From the NCBI GenBank assembly GCA_029256725.1, contig JAQSXJ010000003.1, positions 1 through 64,000 on the forward strand: a stretch of DNA of 64,000 bases, written 5' to 3'. This DNA is from Anaerocolumna sp. (lineage in GTDB: Bacteria; Bacillota; Clostridia; Lachnospirales; Lachnospiraceae). Positions 26,856-36,407 of the stretch are shown piece by piece (the first letter of the stretch is position 1; each line of letters opens with the position of its first letter). The translations under genes were made by a program, and so were the position numbers. The notes beneath the pieces were generated by a model. That model was not told the origin of the DNA, ran no database searches, and saw nothing but the letters and a program-made list of their open reading frames with translations.

Positions 26856-26992
26856 TGTATAGCATTTTGTATTGTAAGCAGATGTGTGTGTTGTTTAATT
26901 ATCTGAAAGGTTGATTGTTATAACTGATTTTCTTTGCTATCAGGAATAAGGGAATAAAGAGTGCAAAGAGTAACTTATAAAGTGTTAGTAAA

Positions 26993-27721
26993 TTATTTTA
27001 GTAAAAGCGATATAGAATGAAATACCAGAAATACACCAATAGCACCTACTACAGTGGGAGCCAATATATTGGAGCATTTTGTTATCTGCTTTTTGATAAG
27101 TGTATACAGCAAGTCAAACTTATCCTGGGCTTTTACATAAACAAAATATAAGACCATTAACGGAGACATATAAATAAGATTATACACAACAAGTAAAATG
27201 GTCACTTCCAGGAAGGATACCGGGTTACTAAATAAAATAGCCAGAAAAGCAAAATAAGGCAGGGCAGTTGCTAGTTCTGATATGGTCGCTCCAACACCTA
27301 AAGCAATCAGAGCAGGGGGAGATACGGATTTTATTTTGCTTGCGGCTTCCTCTTCGTCGCGATCATTGGTTTCTCCTGATTGCATCAATTTTATTTGCTT
27401 CTTTAAGGAATCAATCTTTGCATTTTGCAGGATATAGCACACTCCAATAAGAAAAGCAATTCCAAGAATTAGTTCCAGGGTAAATACAGTTCTTCCATGT
27501 CTGTCAATCAGTTTATTGAAATAATCGCCTATTAATGAGATAAACCCATAATAAGCAAGGTACCCGCTGGCAAGGTTTACTACTCCGGTTGGTATTATGA
27601 AATACCAGATTTGCTTAGGCTTTTTTACCATACCCTGGAGCACAAATTGCTGGGTTATAGCAATGGGATTTAGACTGTCTACTGCACTTGTTATAATCGT
27701 TGAAATTAATAATCCCCACAT
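26993..27721 (-). CDS. GAP/LysE-superfamily membrane protein under ykkC-riboswitch control
   Basis: The 242-residue protein has about six hydrophobic segments. The N-terminal SAVDSLNPIAIT is the DSLNP signature of the GAP (Sap) and CcdA/LysE-like transporter superfamily. A charged cytoplasmic loop (about residues 105-130, QSGETNDRDEEEAA) separates two three-helix halves. A strong GAAGGAGG precedes the start. The gene is monocistronic and its leader carries a ykkC-family riboswitch with its own terminator. Guanidine-I members of that family usually control guanidine exporters or degradation enzymes, so this protein is a candidate guanidinium exporter of a different fold from SugE. That function is inferred. 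Confidence 0.8.
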   Translation of the reverse strand: MWGLLISTIITSAVDSLNPIAITQQFVLQGMVKKPKQIWYFIIPTGVVNLASGYLAYYGFISLIGDYFNKLIDRHGRTVFTLELILGIAFLIGVCYILQNAKIDSLKKQIKLMQSGETNDRDEEEAASKIKSVSPPALIALGVGATISELATALPYFAFLAILFSNPVSFLEVTILLVVYNLIYMSPLMVLYFVYVKAQDKFDLLYTLIKKQITKCSNILAPTVVGAIGVFLVFHSISLLLK

Positions 27722-27747
27722 AACGTTTTCCTCCTTCTTAAGGACAA

Positions 27748-27872
27748 AAAAAATAAGCCTGGGAGTATTTTATGACTCCCAGGCTTTTGTCCTTCCGTGT
27801 ACACAAATAAGATATTTGTGCGTTTTCTCTCGGACCAGGCTAATAATATATTATTACGGAACCCTAGAAAAC
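27748..27872 (-). ncRNA. ykkC-family riboswitch (guanidine-I most likely) with terminator
   Basis: On the - strand the leader reads CTAGGGTTCCG, a small hairpin, CTGGTCCGAGAGAAAAC, another hairpin, then ACACGGAAGGACAAAAGCC and TGGGAG. These are the conserved ykkC blocks in order. The final block GCCTGGGAGT also forms one arm of a terminator (GCCTGGGAGT with ACTCCCAGGC, then TTATTTTTTTT), the classic ON-switch arrangement. ykkC RNAs include guanidine-I, ppGpp, PRPP and nucleotide-sensing subtypes. The transporter-like target favours guanidine. Confidence 0.88.
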
Positions 27873-28298
27873 AAATTAATATTTATTCAAATGTTCGACA
27901 CTATATTATCAAAAAGTACACGTGATGTCAATGAAAAATGAACAATTTATGGAGCAAAAAGTGAACCGTTTGTGGTACAAACTGTTCATTTATGCTTGGA
28001 GATCGTGATTATTATACTGATTAAAAGGATGTTAGGAAATGCTTACTTTATCTTAAGAGTGGTCTACATTATTTACCTCTCTCTGTAAAATGAAATTAAT
28101 AAAGAAAAGATTTATTCAGCAGATAGTGCGAATAAAAGGAACTTGAAGCAAAGCTTAAATTAATGTTGTTTGATGTTAATGCTTATAATATTCGGAAAAG
28201 AAGCTTTATTATCATTGCTAAATAGCGGATAATAAGCTTCTTTTCATTAGTATATTTGGTTTTGTAGTGTGGCTTGTGTTTTAAGCACTCTAAATGAT
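27873..28298. terminator. Gap with a bidirectional hairpin before the AraA-like gene end
   Basis: At 28195-28246, AAAAGAAGCTTTATTATC pairs with GATAATAAGCTTCTTTT, giving T-runs on both strands; it should terminate the - strand isomerase gene. The rest (27873-28194) presumably includes the riboswitch promoter. Nothing else was recognised in it. Confidence 0.65.
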
Positions 28299-29801
28299 CT
28301 ATTTATCCAGCGTTACTGTATTAACACCAAGGATCGTGCCTATTTTATCAAATAACCTTCCATTATGACCTATACTCATTGCAAAATGATGGGTTGGAGC
28401 TTCTAAAAACCATTCATCCATATATGTATCCGGATCCTTTTTGAACTTCACCGGAGTCTGTGTATTGCCAATGGTCATGATTTTCCCATTTACACTTTCT
28501 GCCTCAGTAATAATAAATTTTAATTTACCATCTATGGTTTGAGTACAGGCAAGATTGGTTATTTCACCGGTCTTAACCTTTGCCTCAACGGATACGCCGG
28601 TGCCTTGCTTGCCGTGATAAACACCTAAACCGCGAAGAAGAGGTTTGCCTTCTGCAATTGCCAGATGAAATGGTCCGTCATGGCCTAAGAGAATGGTTCC
28701 CGCTTCGTAGTCTGTCACAACAATTTCGCAAAAACTACCGCCTTTTCCTGCAATGTCGCATATTTTCATAGCAATACAGGTTTTCAGATCACCTTCACCT
28801 GCACATGGGATTCCTTTGGCAGTCAATAAAGAATGACCAACAATAAATCCTCCCTGTAAGGCTTCGTAATCATTACCCGGTGCACCATGGTAATAATAGG
28901 CCAGACCATCCAGGTTATGTTTCTTTACCAGCCGTTCCTGAGCGGCTGCTACTTTTGCAGACCAAAAAAGCTGTTCTTCTGTGGGTTTCTTTGCCAGGGG
29001 ATCTGCTGATACGTCATTACTGATTATGAAAAATTCAGCTATCTCTCTCTCTTTTTGCAGAATTTCTTCCTGAGTCACCTGATCTAGCATTTCTTTTAAA
29101 TCACACATTTCCAGGAGTTCAATATGGATGCCGGTCTGGCTCTGCAGCATAGTAAAGTCACTGTATAAGTCTAACATTCCACTATAGTTATTTCCAAGAA
29201 ACCCAAAACGGGAGTAGGAGAGACCGCTTTTAACACCGGCTGCACATACCCATTCCTTTATTTCCTGCCAGGCTTTGATGGCTTCAGACCGATGATTGGT
29301 TACTTCGTTCGTTTGTGAGATTTCCGGTGTCTCAGCAAGACCCAGCAAACCATTTATAATGCTGAATTTAATACCTGAGCGGTGAAAAGCATTGGATAAT
29401 TCCGGTACTGGGCAGGCACCACAAAAGGCAAGCCACTCTCCGGTGGTAGTCTTTTCATAGTTGATTTGAGCTGCGGGCTGCAGGTTTAAAATTACTGTTA
29501 ATGCTTTACACATCCGATGAACCGGAAGTACAGAGGCGCTGGTTACATAGGTGCCGGAATGGGCAAAGATAAGCTCCACCTGATGGCTGTTAAAATACTC
29601 TCCAGCTTTCATCCCTTCTTCTTCACAATCGACTAAACCATAAAAGAAAACTTCAGCGTTCATAGCTTTTATCTTCTCGGAAATAAATTCGCCGTATCCG
29701 GTAATTCTTTCTTTTAAACCCTCAAATTGTGACCAGTAGGTTTTTAATCCCATGGTATAGATGCCGATACGTGGCTTTTTGGTCTCTTTTAATTTTGTCA
29801 T
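28299..29801 (-). CDS. L-arabinose isomerase-family sugar isomerase
   Basis: The 500-residue protein resembles the AraA/FucI superfamily of aldose-ketose isomerases. It has an N-terminal Rossmann-like part, and metal-site candidates GEGDLKTCIAMKI (Glu), GHDGPFHLA (His) and PTHHFAMSIGHNG (His-His). These correspond to the two Glu and two His of AraA. It is close in length to AraA (about 495). GAAAGGAG precedes the start. An AraC regulator is encoded divergently. The substrate could be L-arabinose, or a 6-deoxy sugar that feeds the microcompartment; sequence alone does not settle this. Confidence 0.75.
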   Translation of the reverse strand: MTKLKETKKPRIGIYTMGLKTYWSQFEGLKERITGYGEFISEKIKAMNAEVFFYGLVDCEEEGMKAGEYFNSHQVELIFAHSGTYVTSASVLPVHRMCKALTVILNLQPAAQINYEKTTTGEWLAFCGACPVPELSNAFHRSGIKFSIINGLLGLAETPEISQTNEVTNHRSEAIKAWQEIKEWVCAAGVKSGLSYSRFGFLGNNYSGMLDLYSDFTMLQSQTGIHIELLEMCDLKEMLDQVTQEEILQKEREIAEFFIISNDVSADPLAKKPTEEQLFWSAKVAAAQERLVKKHNLDGLAYYYHGAPGNDYEALQGGFIVGHSLLTAKGIPCAGEGDLKTCIAMKICDIAGKGGSFCEIVVTDYEAGTILLGHDGPFHLAIAEGKPLLRGLGVYHGKQGTGVSVEAKVKTGEITNLACTQTIDGKLKFIITEAESVNGKIMTIGNTQTPVKFKKDPDTYMDEWFLEAPTHHFAMSIGHNGRLFDKIGTILGVNTVTLDK

Positions 29802-30013
29802 TATAAATCTCCTTTCATTTTCTGTTTTGATATGATTTCATTTACTCAGATAATTGCAGTATATTGCTTATAGGAATTAGCTTTACAATGTGATTATATA
29901 TCGATATAATGAAAATAACATTAGAATATATTGTGCAATAATAGCATTATCTTGTGGTGTATCAATGCTTTTACCTTAGCTATTACATAAATAAAAAGAA
30001 AGAGATCAGTAAA

Positions 30014-30889
30014 ATGAAAATAACAGATTACCATGAACATTTAAATATGACCTGGTCTGCTGATTCTGTCAGGCTTATTCTAACACCGAGCCAGACAGCG
30101 AAATCCATCTACTATTATGTGCAGGAGACAGGTTATTTTAAGACTGCATACCCTTATTTTACAGAGCGGGCTAACTTAAATTCCTTTCTGATTATCTACA
30201 CCATATCAGGAAAGGGGATGTTACAATACGAAAATACTGCTTACAGCCTGACAGAAGGCAGCTGTATGTTTATTAATTGTATGAAACCTCATAGTTATGA
30301 ATCGGAAAGAGAGAGCGAATGGGAGTTTTTATGGCTGCATTTTAATGGCAATAATGCATTGGGATATTATGAAGAATATGTCAAAGATAGTTTTAGCATT
30401 ATGAAGATACAGGATAGATTTTTGGTAGAAAGTACACTTAGAAGAATAATTTCAGTTAATCAGAAGAAACTTGCTTCAGCAGAAGTCCTGACTTCTAATT
30501 TAATTGTTAACATCCTTACTGAAATACTAATACAAAAGAACAGTCATAATGCAGTTTCGATTCTGATTCCGGAGTATGTTAAAGAGACCATGAAATATAT
30601 TGATAAGAATTTTACGGAAAATTTATCTCTTGAGATGCTTGCTGCAAAAGTGAACCTTAGCAAGTTTTATCTTGCCAAGGAGTTTAAGTACCATGCAGGA
30701 ATTACAGTAAATGAATATATTATTTCCGCAAGATTATCCTATGCAAAGGAATTATTGAAATACTCAGATTATACGATTAATGAAATAACTTATATAACCG
30801 GAATGAACCATGTAAGCCATTTCATCCATTTGTTTAAAGAACGTGAAAATATGACACCCCTCCAATTCCGAAAGGAATGGAAGGGGTGA
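30014..30889 (+). CDS. AraC-family transcriptional regulator
   Basis: The 291-residue regulator has an N-terminal cupin sensor (NSFLIIYTISGKGMLQYENTAY...CMFINCMKPHSYES). Its C-terminal pair of helix-turn-helix motifs is LSLEMLAAKVNLSKFYLAKEF and INEITYITGMNHVSHFIHLFKERENMTPLQFRK. ATG 30014 (AGAAAGAGA upstream) is preferred over GTG 29954, which adds a non-conserved, lysine-rich stretch. It is divergent from the AraA-like isomerase across a 212-bp gap that holds a short palindrome TATTGTGCAATA (29929-29940), a possible operator. Confidence 0.85.
   Translation: MKITDYHEHLNMTWSADSVRLILTPSQTAKSIYYYVQETGYFKTAYPYFTERANLNSFLIIYTISGKGMLQYENTAYSLTEGSCMFINCMKPHSYESERESEWEFLWLHFNGNNALGYYEEYVKDSFSIMKIQDRFLVESTLRRIISVNQKKLASAEVLTSNLIVNILTEILIQKNSHNAVSILIPEYVKETMKYIDKNFTENLSLEMLAAKVNLSKFYLAKEFKYHAGITVNEYIISARLSYAKELLKYSDYTINEITYITGMNHVSHFIHLFKERENMTPLQFRKEWKG
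30855..30888 (+). terminator. Hairpin inside the end of the AraC gene
   Basis: CACCCCT(CCAATTCC)-GAAA-(GGAATGG)A-AGGGGTG spans the last dozen codons and the stop codon. It has a GAAA tetraloop and near-perfect pairing. With the convergent kinase gene only 46 bp away it may act as a compact terminator or mRNA end, though it lacks a T-tract. Confidence 0.5.
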
Positions 30890-30935
30890 AAGAGTAATAA
30901 TTATAAGTTTATTACAAAATTCAAGAGCTTTTTTA

Positions 30936-32756
30936 TTAGTCCTCTTTTCTGATGGCGGGTATGCGGATTTCTATTTCTGTGTATTCGCCCAGTCTGCTGC
31001 GATAGGACAGGCCAAAATTAGTATCATAGAACAGCTGGAGCCGATTATGTGTATTGACAATTCCCACACCGCTGCCGGAAGAACTCTTGATTTTACCGGC
31101 TAATAAATCTTGTATCTTTTCTTCTGAGATACCAATACCATCATCAGAGATGAGAAACACCAGTATATCCTCCTCCAACCATCCGGTTATGACAATATTC
31201 CCTTCTTTTGATTCTTTGCCGAATATACCATGCTGAATGGCATTTTCCACCACCGGCTGGAAGATGATCTTTGGTATGGTATAATCTAAAATGTTGTCAG
31301 GAATGTCCACAGTGTAATGTATTTTATTGTTATACCGCATATTTTGAAGCTTAATGTAAAGGGATACATGTTCCAGTTCTTCTTCAATCGTAACAACGAT
31401 ATTTCCTTTGCTTAATGTCATTTTATAAAATTTGGAGAGTGCAAGGATAGCAGCAGAAACCTCTTCATTCTCCCCTTTTTTAGAAAGCCAGTTTATCATG
31501 TCCAGCGTATTGTATAAGAAATGAGGATTAATTTGCGCTTGCAGTGCTTTGAATTCCGCAGTTCTTAACTCACTGGCCGTGCGTAGTTGTTCTTCGGACA
31601 GATGAGTTATTTCAGTGACCATATAATTATAGGTTTCTATTAAATCTCCGATTTCATCATGTTCGGTGGGGCTGTCTAACGGAGTAGGTTTGCCAGTCTT
31701 AACGGATCTCATTTTATCAATAACAGATGATATACGGCGCACAATAGAGTTAGACAGGGAAAGGGAAACGATACAGGCAAATACCAGTATAGCGACATAA
31801 GCGGATAAAAACTCTAAAATCAGGATCTTATTCTCTGACCAGATGCTGTTTATTGGTATTACAGATAGCATATACCAGCCGGCTCCGCTTATTTCTCTGT
31901 AGGAAATATAACATCGCTCTGAAGAAAAATACTTGGTTACAAATTTATTGGTATCGGGTACTAGGGGCGGAATATTTTCATAGTACACCAGATATTTTCC
32001 CACAAGATTGACATCGGAAGAGGCTACCAGTGCATCCCGCTCGTTAACGATGTACTTGGCGCTTTCTGAAAGGGTGGTATATTCCTTTAACATAGAATTG
32101 ATATAGGATTTGTTTAAATAAACACTGACGTAGGCAGCTTCCTGTTGTTCGTTGTTTACTAATTTCCTGACTAAGGAAATCTGTCCGGAATTAGCCTCTT
32201 CTTCGCTGGTTAGATAGAGAGAAGGACAGAAGAGGAGACGCTTGCTGGTACTGGCAAAGATCCCGTGCCAGTAGGAATTCTGAATTTTACTTATGGGTTT
32301 TAGGATATCACCGCTAAGTTTGGGATTATCATATATATCTTCATAAGGGGTGTCGAGATATATTTTGATATCAGTCACCTTAATTCCATCTATCATGGAA
32401 TTGACATACTGGGTGAAGGCTAGGATTTCGTTATAATATTTCGAAGGATCCTTAAGATTAACTTCCTCTGTGTTGTAGGTTAACAGTTTTGTGAAGGCAT
32501 CATTACTTACGATTTCATTGGAGACATTCCTAACATCTTCAATCGTATTCTCGACATTATCAGCAGTCTCTCTGGCAAGGCTCAATTCCGTATCTTTCGT
32601 ATTTGCTACGATAATTGAGAAGAGCTGACTGTAAAATAGTGCTGAAATAATTAATATAGGAGCCAGGATTAAGATAAGATGGGAAATCAAAAGCTTATGG
32701 TTTAATTTCATATCGGTGGAATAATAACGCAATACTTTCTTAAGACCTTTTATCAT
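30936..32756 (-). CDS. Sensor histidine kinase, YesM family
   Basis: The 606-residue membrane kinase has transmembrane helices at about 20-42 (LISHLILILAPILIISALFY) and 300-320, flanking a dCache-like extracellular sensor. A HAMP domain follows, then a His_kinase domain whose phospho-acceptor motif is QAQINPHFLYNTLDMI. The ATPase boxes are PVVENAIQHGI, DDGIGI and GVGIVNTHNRL. It is translated from an ATG that overlaps the response regulator by 4 nt. YesM/YesN pairs in this group sense sugars through binding proteins and activate nearby ABC importers. The divergent RbsABC-type importer is the natural target, which is inference. Confidence 0.92.
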   Translation of the reverse strand: MIKGLKKVLRYYSTDMKLNHKLLISHLILILAPILIISALFYSQLFSIIVANTKDTELSLARETADNVENTIEDVRNVSNEIVSNDAFTKLLTYNTEEVNLKDPSKYYNEILAFTQYVNSMIDGIKVTDIKIYLDTPYEDIYDNPKLSGDILKPISKIQNSYWHGIFASTSKRLLFCPSLYLTSEEEANSGQISLVRKLVNNEQQEAAYVSVYLNKSYINSMLKEYTTLSESAKYIVNERDALVASSDVNLVGKYLVYYENIPPLVPDTNKFVTKYFSSERCYISYREISGAGWYMLSVIPINSIWSENKILILEFLSAYVAILVFACIVSLSLSNSIVRRISSVIDKMRSVKTGKPTPLDSPTEHDEIGDLIETYNYMVTEITHLSEEQLRTASELRTAEFKALQAQINPHFLYNTLDMINWLSKKGENEEVSAAILALSKFYKMTLSKGNIVVTIEEELEHVSLYIKLQNMRYNNKIHYTVDIPDNILDYTIPKIIFQPVVENAIQHGIFGKESKEGNIVITGWLEEDILVFLISDDGIGISEEKIQDLLAGKIKSSSGSGVGIVNTHNRLQLFYDTNFGLSYRSRLGEYTEIEIRIPAIRKED

Positions 32757-34303
32757 TTTCCAAACCGCTCCCTGTATTCTGATGGTGATAGCTCAACAAT
32801 TTTCTTAAAAGTCTTACTGAAATAATTTCCATCACTGTAACCAATCTTTACTGAAATGTCAGAAATTTTATATTTTGGATCCCTTAACATATCTTTCGCT
32901 TTTTCTATTCTAAATTCTGTAAGGTACTGGTTTAATGTCTTGCCGGTTTCATTTTTAAACAAGGTACATACATAAGTAGAGGACAGGTAGACATGTTCAC
33001 TGATATCTTTTACAGATAAATTTTCATTGTTATAATGTTTACTGATAAATTCTTTTATGGTATGAACAGTAGGGTTTTCCTCCTGACTGTTATCCGCTGC
33101 GGCAAAAAGAAGATGGATTTTATCAGTGAGCAGTTGATGAAGTTCGATTAAATTCTTGTCCCGGGAGATAAAGTCCAGAACAGCAGCACTGTCACTTTCG
33201 TAGAAATCAGGAATATGCAGCTTGGAGGCAGTTTGAATCAGGGTAGCAAAGAGCTTATAGTACATATCTTTTGCAATACCCGGCAGGATATGCTGACTGT
33301 TCCTGTATTGGCGGTATATGCCTTCTGCTGCTTGTATCGCAGCTTCCTCCTTTAGCTGTTGCAGGGCTTCGCAGAACTTGGTATAAAGTGACTGATCAAA
33401 TGTTCTTTGTGTAGTAGGTATCTCTTGTCTTATAATGCTGTTATATTCATAGAAGAATGAACTTTGCAGCAGAATTACAGCCTGATTATATGATTCATAT
33501 ACGTTCTTAAGTCCCCGGACCGTTTTGCCGACAGCGATATAGAAATGAAAGTCTTGTCTGAGGTATCCTGATAAATGGCTGCAAATATACGAAACGGCAG
33601 CTTCTATCGCTTTGTTTGCGAAAAAGTGTACAATAATATACTCATCATTTTTTATGGCAGGAATATGGTTTAACTTATGAAAGTCAGATAATTCCTTTAA
33701 TTTGGCGTATAGATCGTTGGCCTGCTGGTCGGAGATATTTGAAACAGGAGACACTAAAGTAATGATTAAAGTGGTAAATTCAATACCTGGTTTTAGTTCA
33801 TACCCAAGCTCTTCAAACTGTTTTGTATATTCCGGAAGGTTTTCTTTTGAAACCGGGTAAATAATCTTCAAGCCCAATTTGCCTTTGAAATATTTACTGT
33901 GATAATCTGCACGTATCAGGTTGTTGTATGTAACTGCCTGTTCCTCCAGAGCGCTTTGTATAGAACTTTCTATTTCAGCAGCATCAATAGGTTTTTCTAC
34001 ATAACTTACAGCTTTTAATTTAATGGCTTCTTTTAAGTATTCCTTATCAGAATAACCGCTCATAAAGATAATACTGGAAGCTGGTAAAAGCTTATGCAGC
34101 TCTTTCGCCATATCTATGCCGTTCATCCGAGGCATCCTGACATCACTTAAGATAATATCGGGATTATAAAGCCTGGCTATTTCTAATCCATGGTATCCGT
34201 CATCTGCCTCATATATCTCATCTATACCTAATCTGTCCCAATCTATGTTAGAAATAATACCTTCTCTGGTAAGAACTTCATCGTCCACGATCAGTATCTT
34301 CAT
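32753..34303 (-). CDS. Response regulator with AraC DNA-binding domain, YesN family
   Basis: The 516-residue protein has an N-terminal receiver (KILIVDDEVLTREG; phospho-acceptor in IILSDVRMPRMNG; Lys in SYVEKPID). A long central region of about 270 residues follows, then a C-terminal AraC domain (LSVKDISEHVYLSSTYVCTLF and ISDISVKIGYSDGNYFSKTF, ending PSEYRERFGK). It precedes and overlaps its kinase gene. It is divergent from the sugar importer across about 580 bp, the usual arrangement for a YesN-controlled transporter. Confidence 0.92.
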   Translation of the reverse strand: MKILIVDDEVLTREGIISNIDWDRLGIDEIYEADDGYHGLEIARLYNPDIILSDVRMPRMNGIDMAKELHKLLPASSIIFMSGYSDKEYLKEAIKLKAVSYVEKPIDAAEIESSIQSALEEQAVTYNNLIRADYHSKYFKGKLGLKIIYPVSKENLPEYTKQFEELGYELKPGIEFTTLIITLVSPVSNISDQQANDLYAKLKELSDFHKLNHIPAIKNDEYIIVHFFANKAIEAAVSYICSHLSGYLRQDFHFYIAVGKTVRGLKNVYESYNQAVILLQSSFFYEYNSIIRQEIPTTQRTFDQSLYTKFCEALQQLKEEAAIQAAEGIYRQYRNSQHILPGIAKDMYYKLFATLIQTASKLHIPDFYESDSAAVLDFISRDKNLIELHQLLTDKIHLLFAAADNSQEENPTVHTIKEFISKHYNNENLSVKDISEHVYLSSTYVCTLFKNETGKTLNQYLTEFRIEKAKDMLRDPKYKISDISVKIGYSDGNYFSKTFKKIVELSPSEYRERFGK

Positions 34304-34883
34304 TTAAACCAGCCTTTCTGTTAAATACCCTTTAAAAATATAACTAATTTGGTTTTTAATACTAACACCCATGTAACAACACTATCATGCTTGCGGTATC
34401 GCTAAAATAAAAGTGTGAATTGATTATTAATTTCGTACTAAACCCCATGCAATATCACCTAAATAGAAAGATAAAAAATGCAATACATTTTTCAAACTAT
34501 GCTACCATTTTGCCTTACTTCAAAAATTGAAATAATTAATGGAGGCTAAAGCAGCACAACACTAGGCTATATTCGAATTGTAACAAAGTTAATAGCATAT
34601 TGCAATAAATTTACTCTGGTAAAAGTTGTTTTGTGTTGTATATGTATAATGAAATAAGAGCGATGAAAGTAAAATACCACAAATATGTTCAGAAAACCAT
34701 AAAAAACTAGAAAGACAGTAAAATAATACCCAAATCAAAATATTTTACCATAGGCTTTAGGACTGTTGGAGGATATGATGAATGTATAAAAGTTAAGTAT
34801 TAGCTATATATGACGGTAATCGGTTAAGTATTGTGAATAAATTACAGACTGAAGATGTTGTCATAGCGGAAGGAGAAATGAAC
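34304..34883. promoter_or_regulatory. Divergent regulatory gap between the two-component genes and the importer
   Basis: This AT-rich gap has no credible gene. TATAAT at 34645-34650 is a possible -10 element for the importer. TAAAATACCACAAATAT (34670-34686) resembles the repeat bracketing the microcompartment promoter, with AAATACCACA identical. The assignment as a shared site is tentative. Confidence 0.35.
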
Positions 34884-36389
34884 ATGTCTGATTATGTTCT
34901 TGAACTAAGAGGAATAACAAAAATATTTCCAGGCATAAAGGCCTTAGATGATGTGCACTTTCAGCTGAAAAAAGGCGAAATTCATGCACTGATGGGAGAG
35001 AACGGAGCGGGTAAATCTACTTTTATCAAAGTAATTACCGGGGTACATAAAGCAGAAAAGGGCAGCATGTTTTTAGACGGCAGGGAAGTAAATTTTAAAA
35101 ATCCCAAAGAAGCACAGGCAGCAGGTATTGCAGCAATCTATCAGCATGTTACAGCTTATCCTCATTTATCAGTGACTGAAAATATCTTTATGGGTCATGA
35201 AGAAGTACAAAAGGGAACCGGAAGAATTCTTTGGAAGCAGATGCATAAAGAAGCAAATGCGCTGCTAAAAGAGTTGTGCGCAGATTTTGAGGCCACTGCG
35301 GAAATGGGAAGTTTGAGTGTTGCCCAGCAGCAGATGGTGGAAATTGCAAAAGCACTTTCCATGAATGCCAAGATTATTATTATGGATGAACCTACCGCAG
35401 CCCTTACCAAAAGGGAAAGCGAAGAATTGTATAAAATAGCAGAGAAGTTAAGAGATGAAGGAGCCTCTATCATATTCATCTCTCACCGATTTGAAGACAT
35501 GTATAGACTGGCTACCAGAGTTACAGTTTTCCGGGATTCCAAGTATATCGGCTCCTACAATGTGGATGAGATCAGCAATGAAGATCTGATCGTAGCAATG
35601 GTAGGAAGGGAAATCAACCAGCTTTTCCCCAAGCCTGAAATAACTCCTGGTGAAGTAGTGTTACAGGTGAATAATATCAGTCGTACCGGATTTTTTAAAG
35701 ATGTATCCTTCCAGGTAAGAAAAGGAGAAATACTTGGACTTACAGGACTTGTGGGAGCAGGACGTACGGAAGTCTGTGAATCTATCTTTGGAGTTGTAGC
35801 AATTGATGAAGGCAGTATTTTTCTTAATGGAAAAGAGATTCGTACAAAAGACCCATTAGAGGCTATGAAACTGGGTATCGGATATCTTCCGGAAGACAGA
35901 CAGAGACAGGGGCTTATTCTGGATTGGGGTATTGGACAGAATATTACGCTGCCGGTTATTAACAGCCTGACCAGAAAAGGGATATTAAACGATAAGAAAG
36001 AGCGTGAGCTGGGAAAGAAACTGGCGGAAAAGGTTGATACAAAGGCTGTAACCATTTTTGACAAGGCAAGCTCCCTTTCCGGCGGCAATCAGCAGAAAGT
36101 AGTAGTAGCTAAATTACTGGCCTCTGATTTAAAAGTGCTGATTCTGGATGAACCCACCAAAGGTGTAGATGTAGGTGCAAAAGCCGCTATTTATGAGATT
36201 ATGGGAGAATTGGCTTCCCAGGGTTATGCTATTATTATGGTATCCTCTGAAATGCCTGAGATACTGGGAATGTCAGACCGTATTGTGGTTATGTGTGACG
36301 GCAGGGTAACAGGAGAATTCAAACGCGGGGAAGCAACCCAGGAAAGTATTCTGGAAAAAGGCATGGCAAAAGTCTGCCATTGTGATTAA
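34884..36389 (+). CDS. Sugar ABC importer ATPase with two nucleotide-binding domains (RbsA/RhaT type)
   Basis: The 501-residue ATPase has two tandem ABC domains. The first has Walker A GENGAGKST, signature SVAQQQMVEIAKAL and Walker B IIIMDEPTAAL. The second has the usual degenerate P-loop GLVGAGRTEV, signature LSGGNQQKV and LILDEPTKGVD. ATG 34884 has AAGGAG at a proper distance; earlier in-frame starts at 34833 and 34878 add non-conserved residues or sit too close to the site. It heads a four-gene operon with two permeases and a binding protein. Two different permeases are typical of rhamnose (RhaSTPQ) and AI-2 (Lsr) systems, and rhamnose fits the neighbourhood. Confidence 0.9.
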   Translation: MSDYVLELRGITKIFPGIKALDDVHFQLKKGEIHALMGENGAGKSTFIKVITGVHKAEKGSMFLDGREVNFKNPKEAQAAGIAAIYQHVTAYPHLSVTENIFMGHEEVQKGTGRILWKQMHKEANALLKELCADFEATAEMGSLSVAQQQMVEIAKALSMNAKIIIMDEPTAALTKRESEELYKIAEKLRDEGASIIFISHRFEDMYRLATRVTVFRDSKYIGSYNVDEISNEDLIVAMVGREINQLFPKPEITPGEVVLQVNNISRTGFFKDVSFQVRKGEILGLTGLVGAGRTEVCESIFGVVAIDEGSIFLNGKEIRTKDPLEAMKLGIGYLPEDRQRQGLILDWGIGQNITLPVINSLTRKGILNDKKERELGKKLAEKVDTKAVTIFDKASSLSGGNQQKVVVAKLLASDLKVLILDEPTKGVDVGAKAAIYEIMGELASQGYAIIMVSSEMPEILGMSDRIVVMCDGRVTGEFKRGEATQESILEKGMAKVCHCD

Positions 36390-36407
36390 CGGGAAAGGTG
36401 ACAGGCA

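Noticed and set aside
28195..28246. A third copy of the type 2 leader motif, because it contains AAATAGCGGAT
   Set aside because: The match is confined to the loop and arm of a terminator. The other blocks are absent, and an AGCGGAT heptamer is expected a few times by chance in a window this size.
35555..36088. A 177-codon - strand frame inside the importer ATPase gene
   Set aside because: It is antisense to conserved ABC motifs and has no independent signals.
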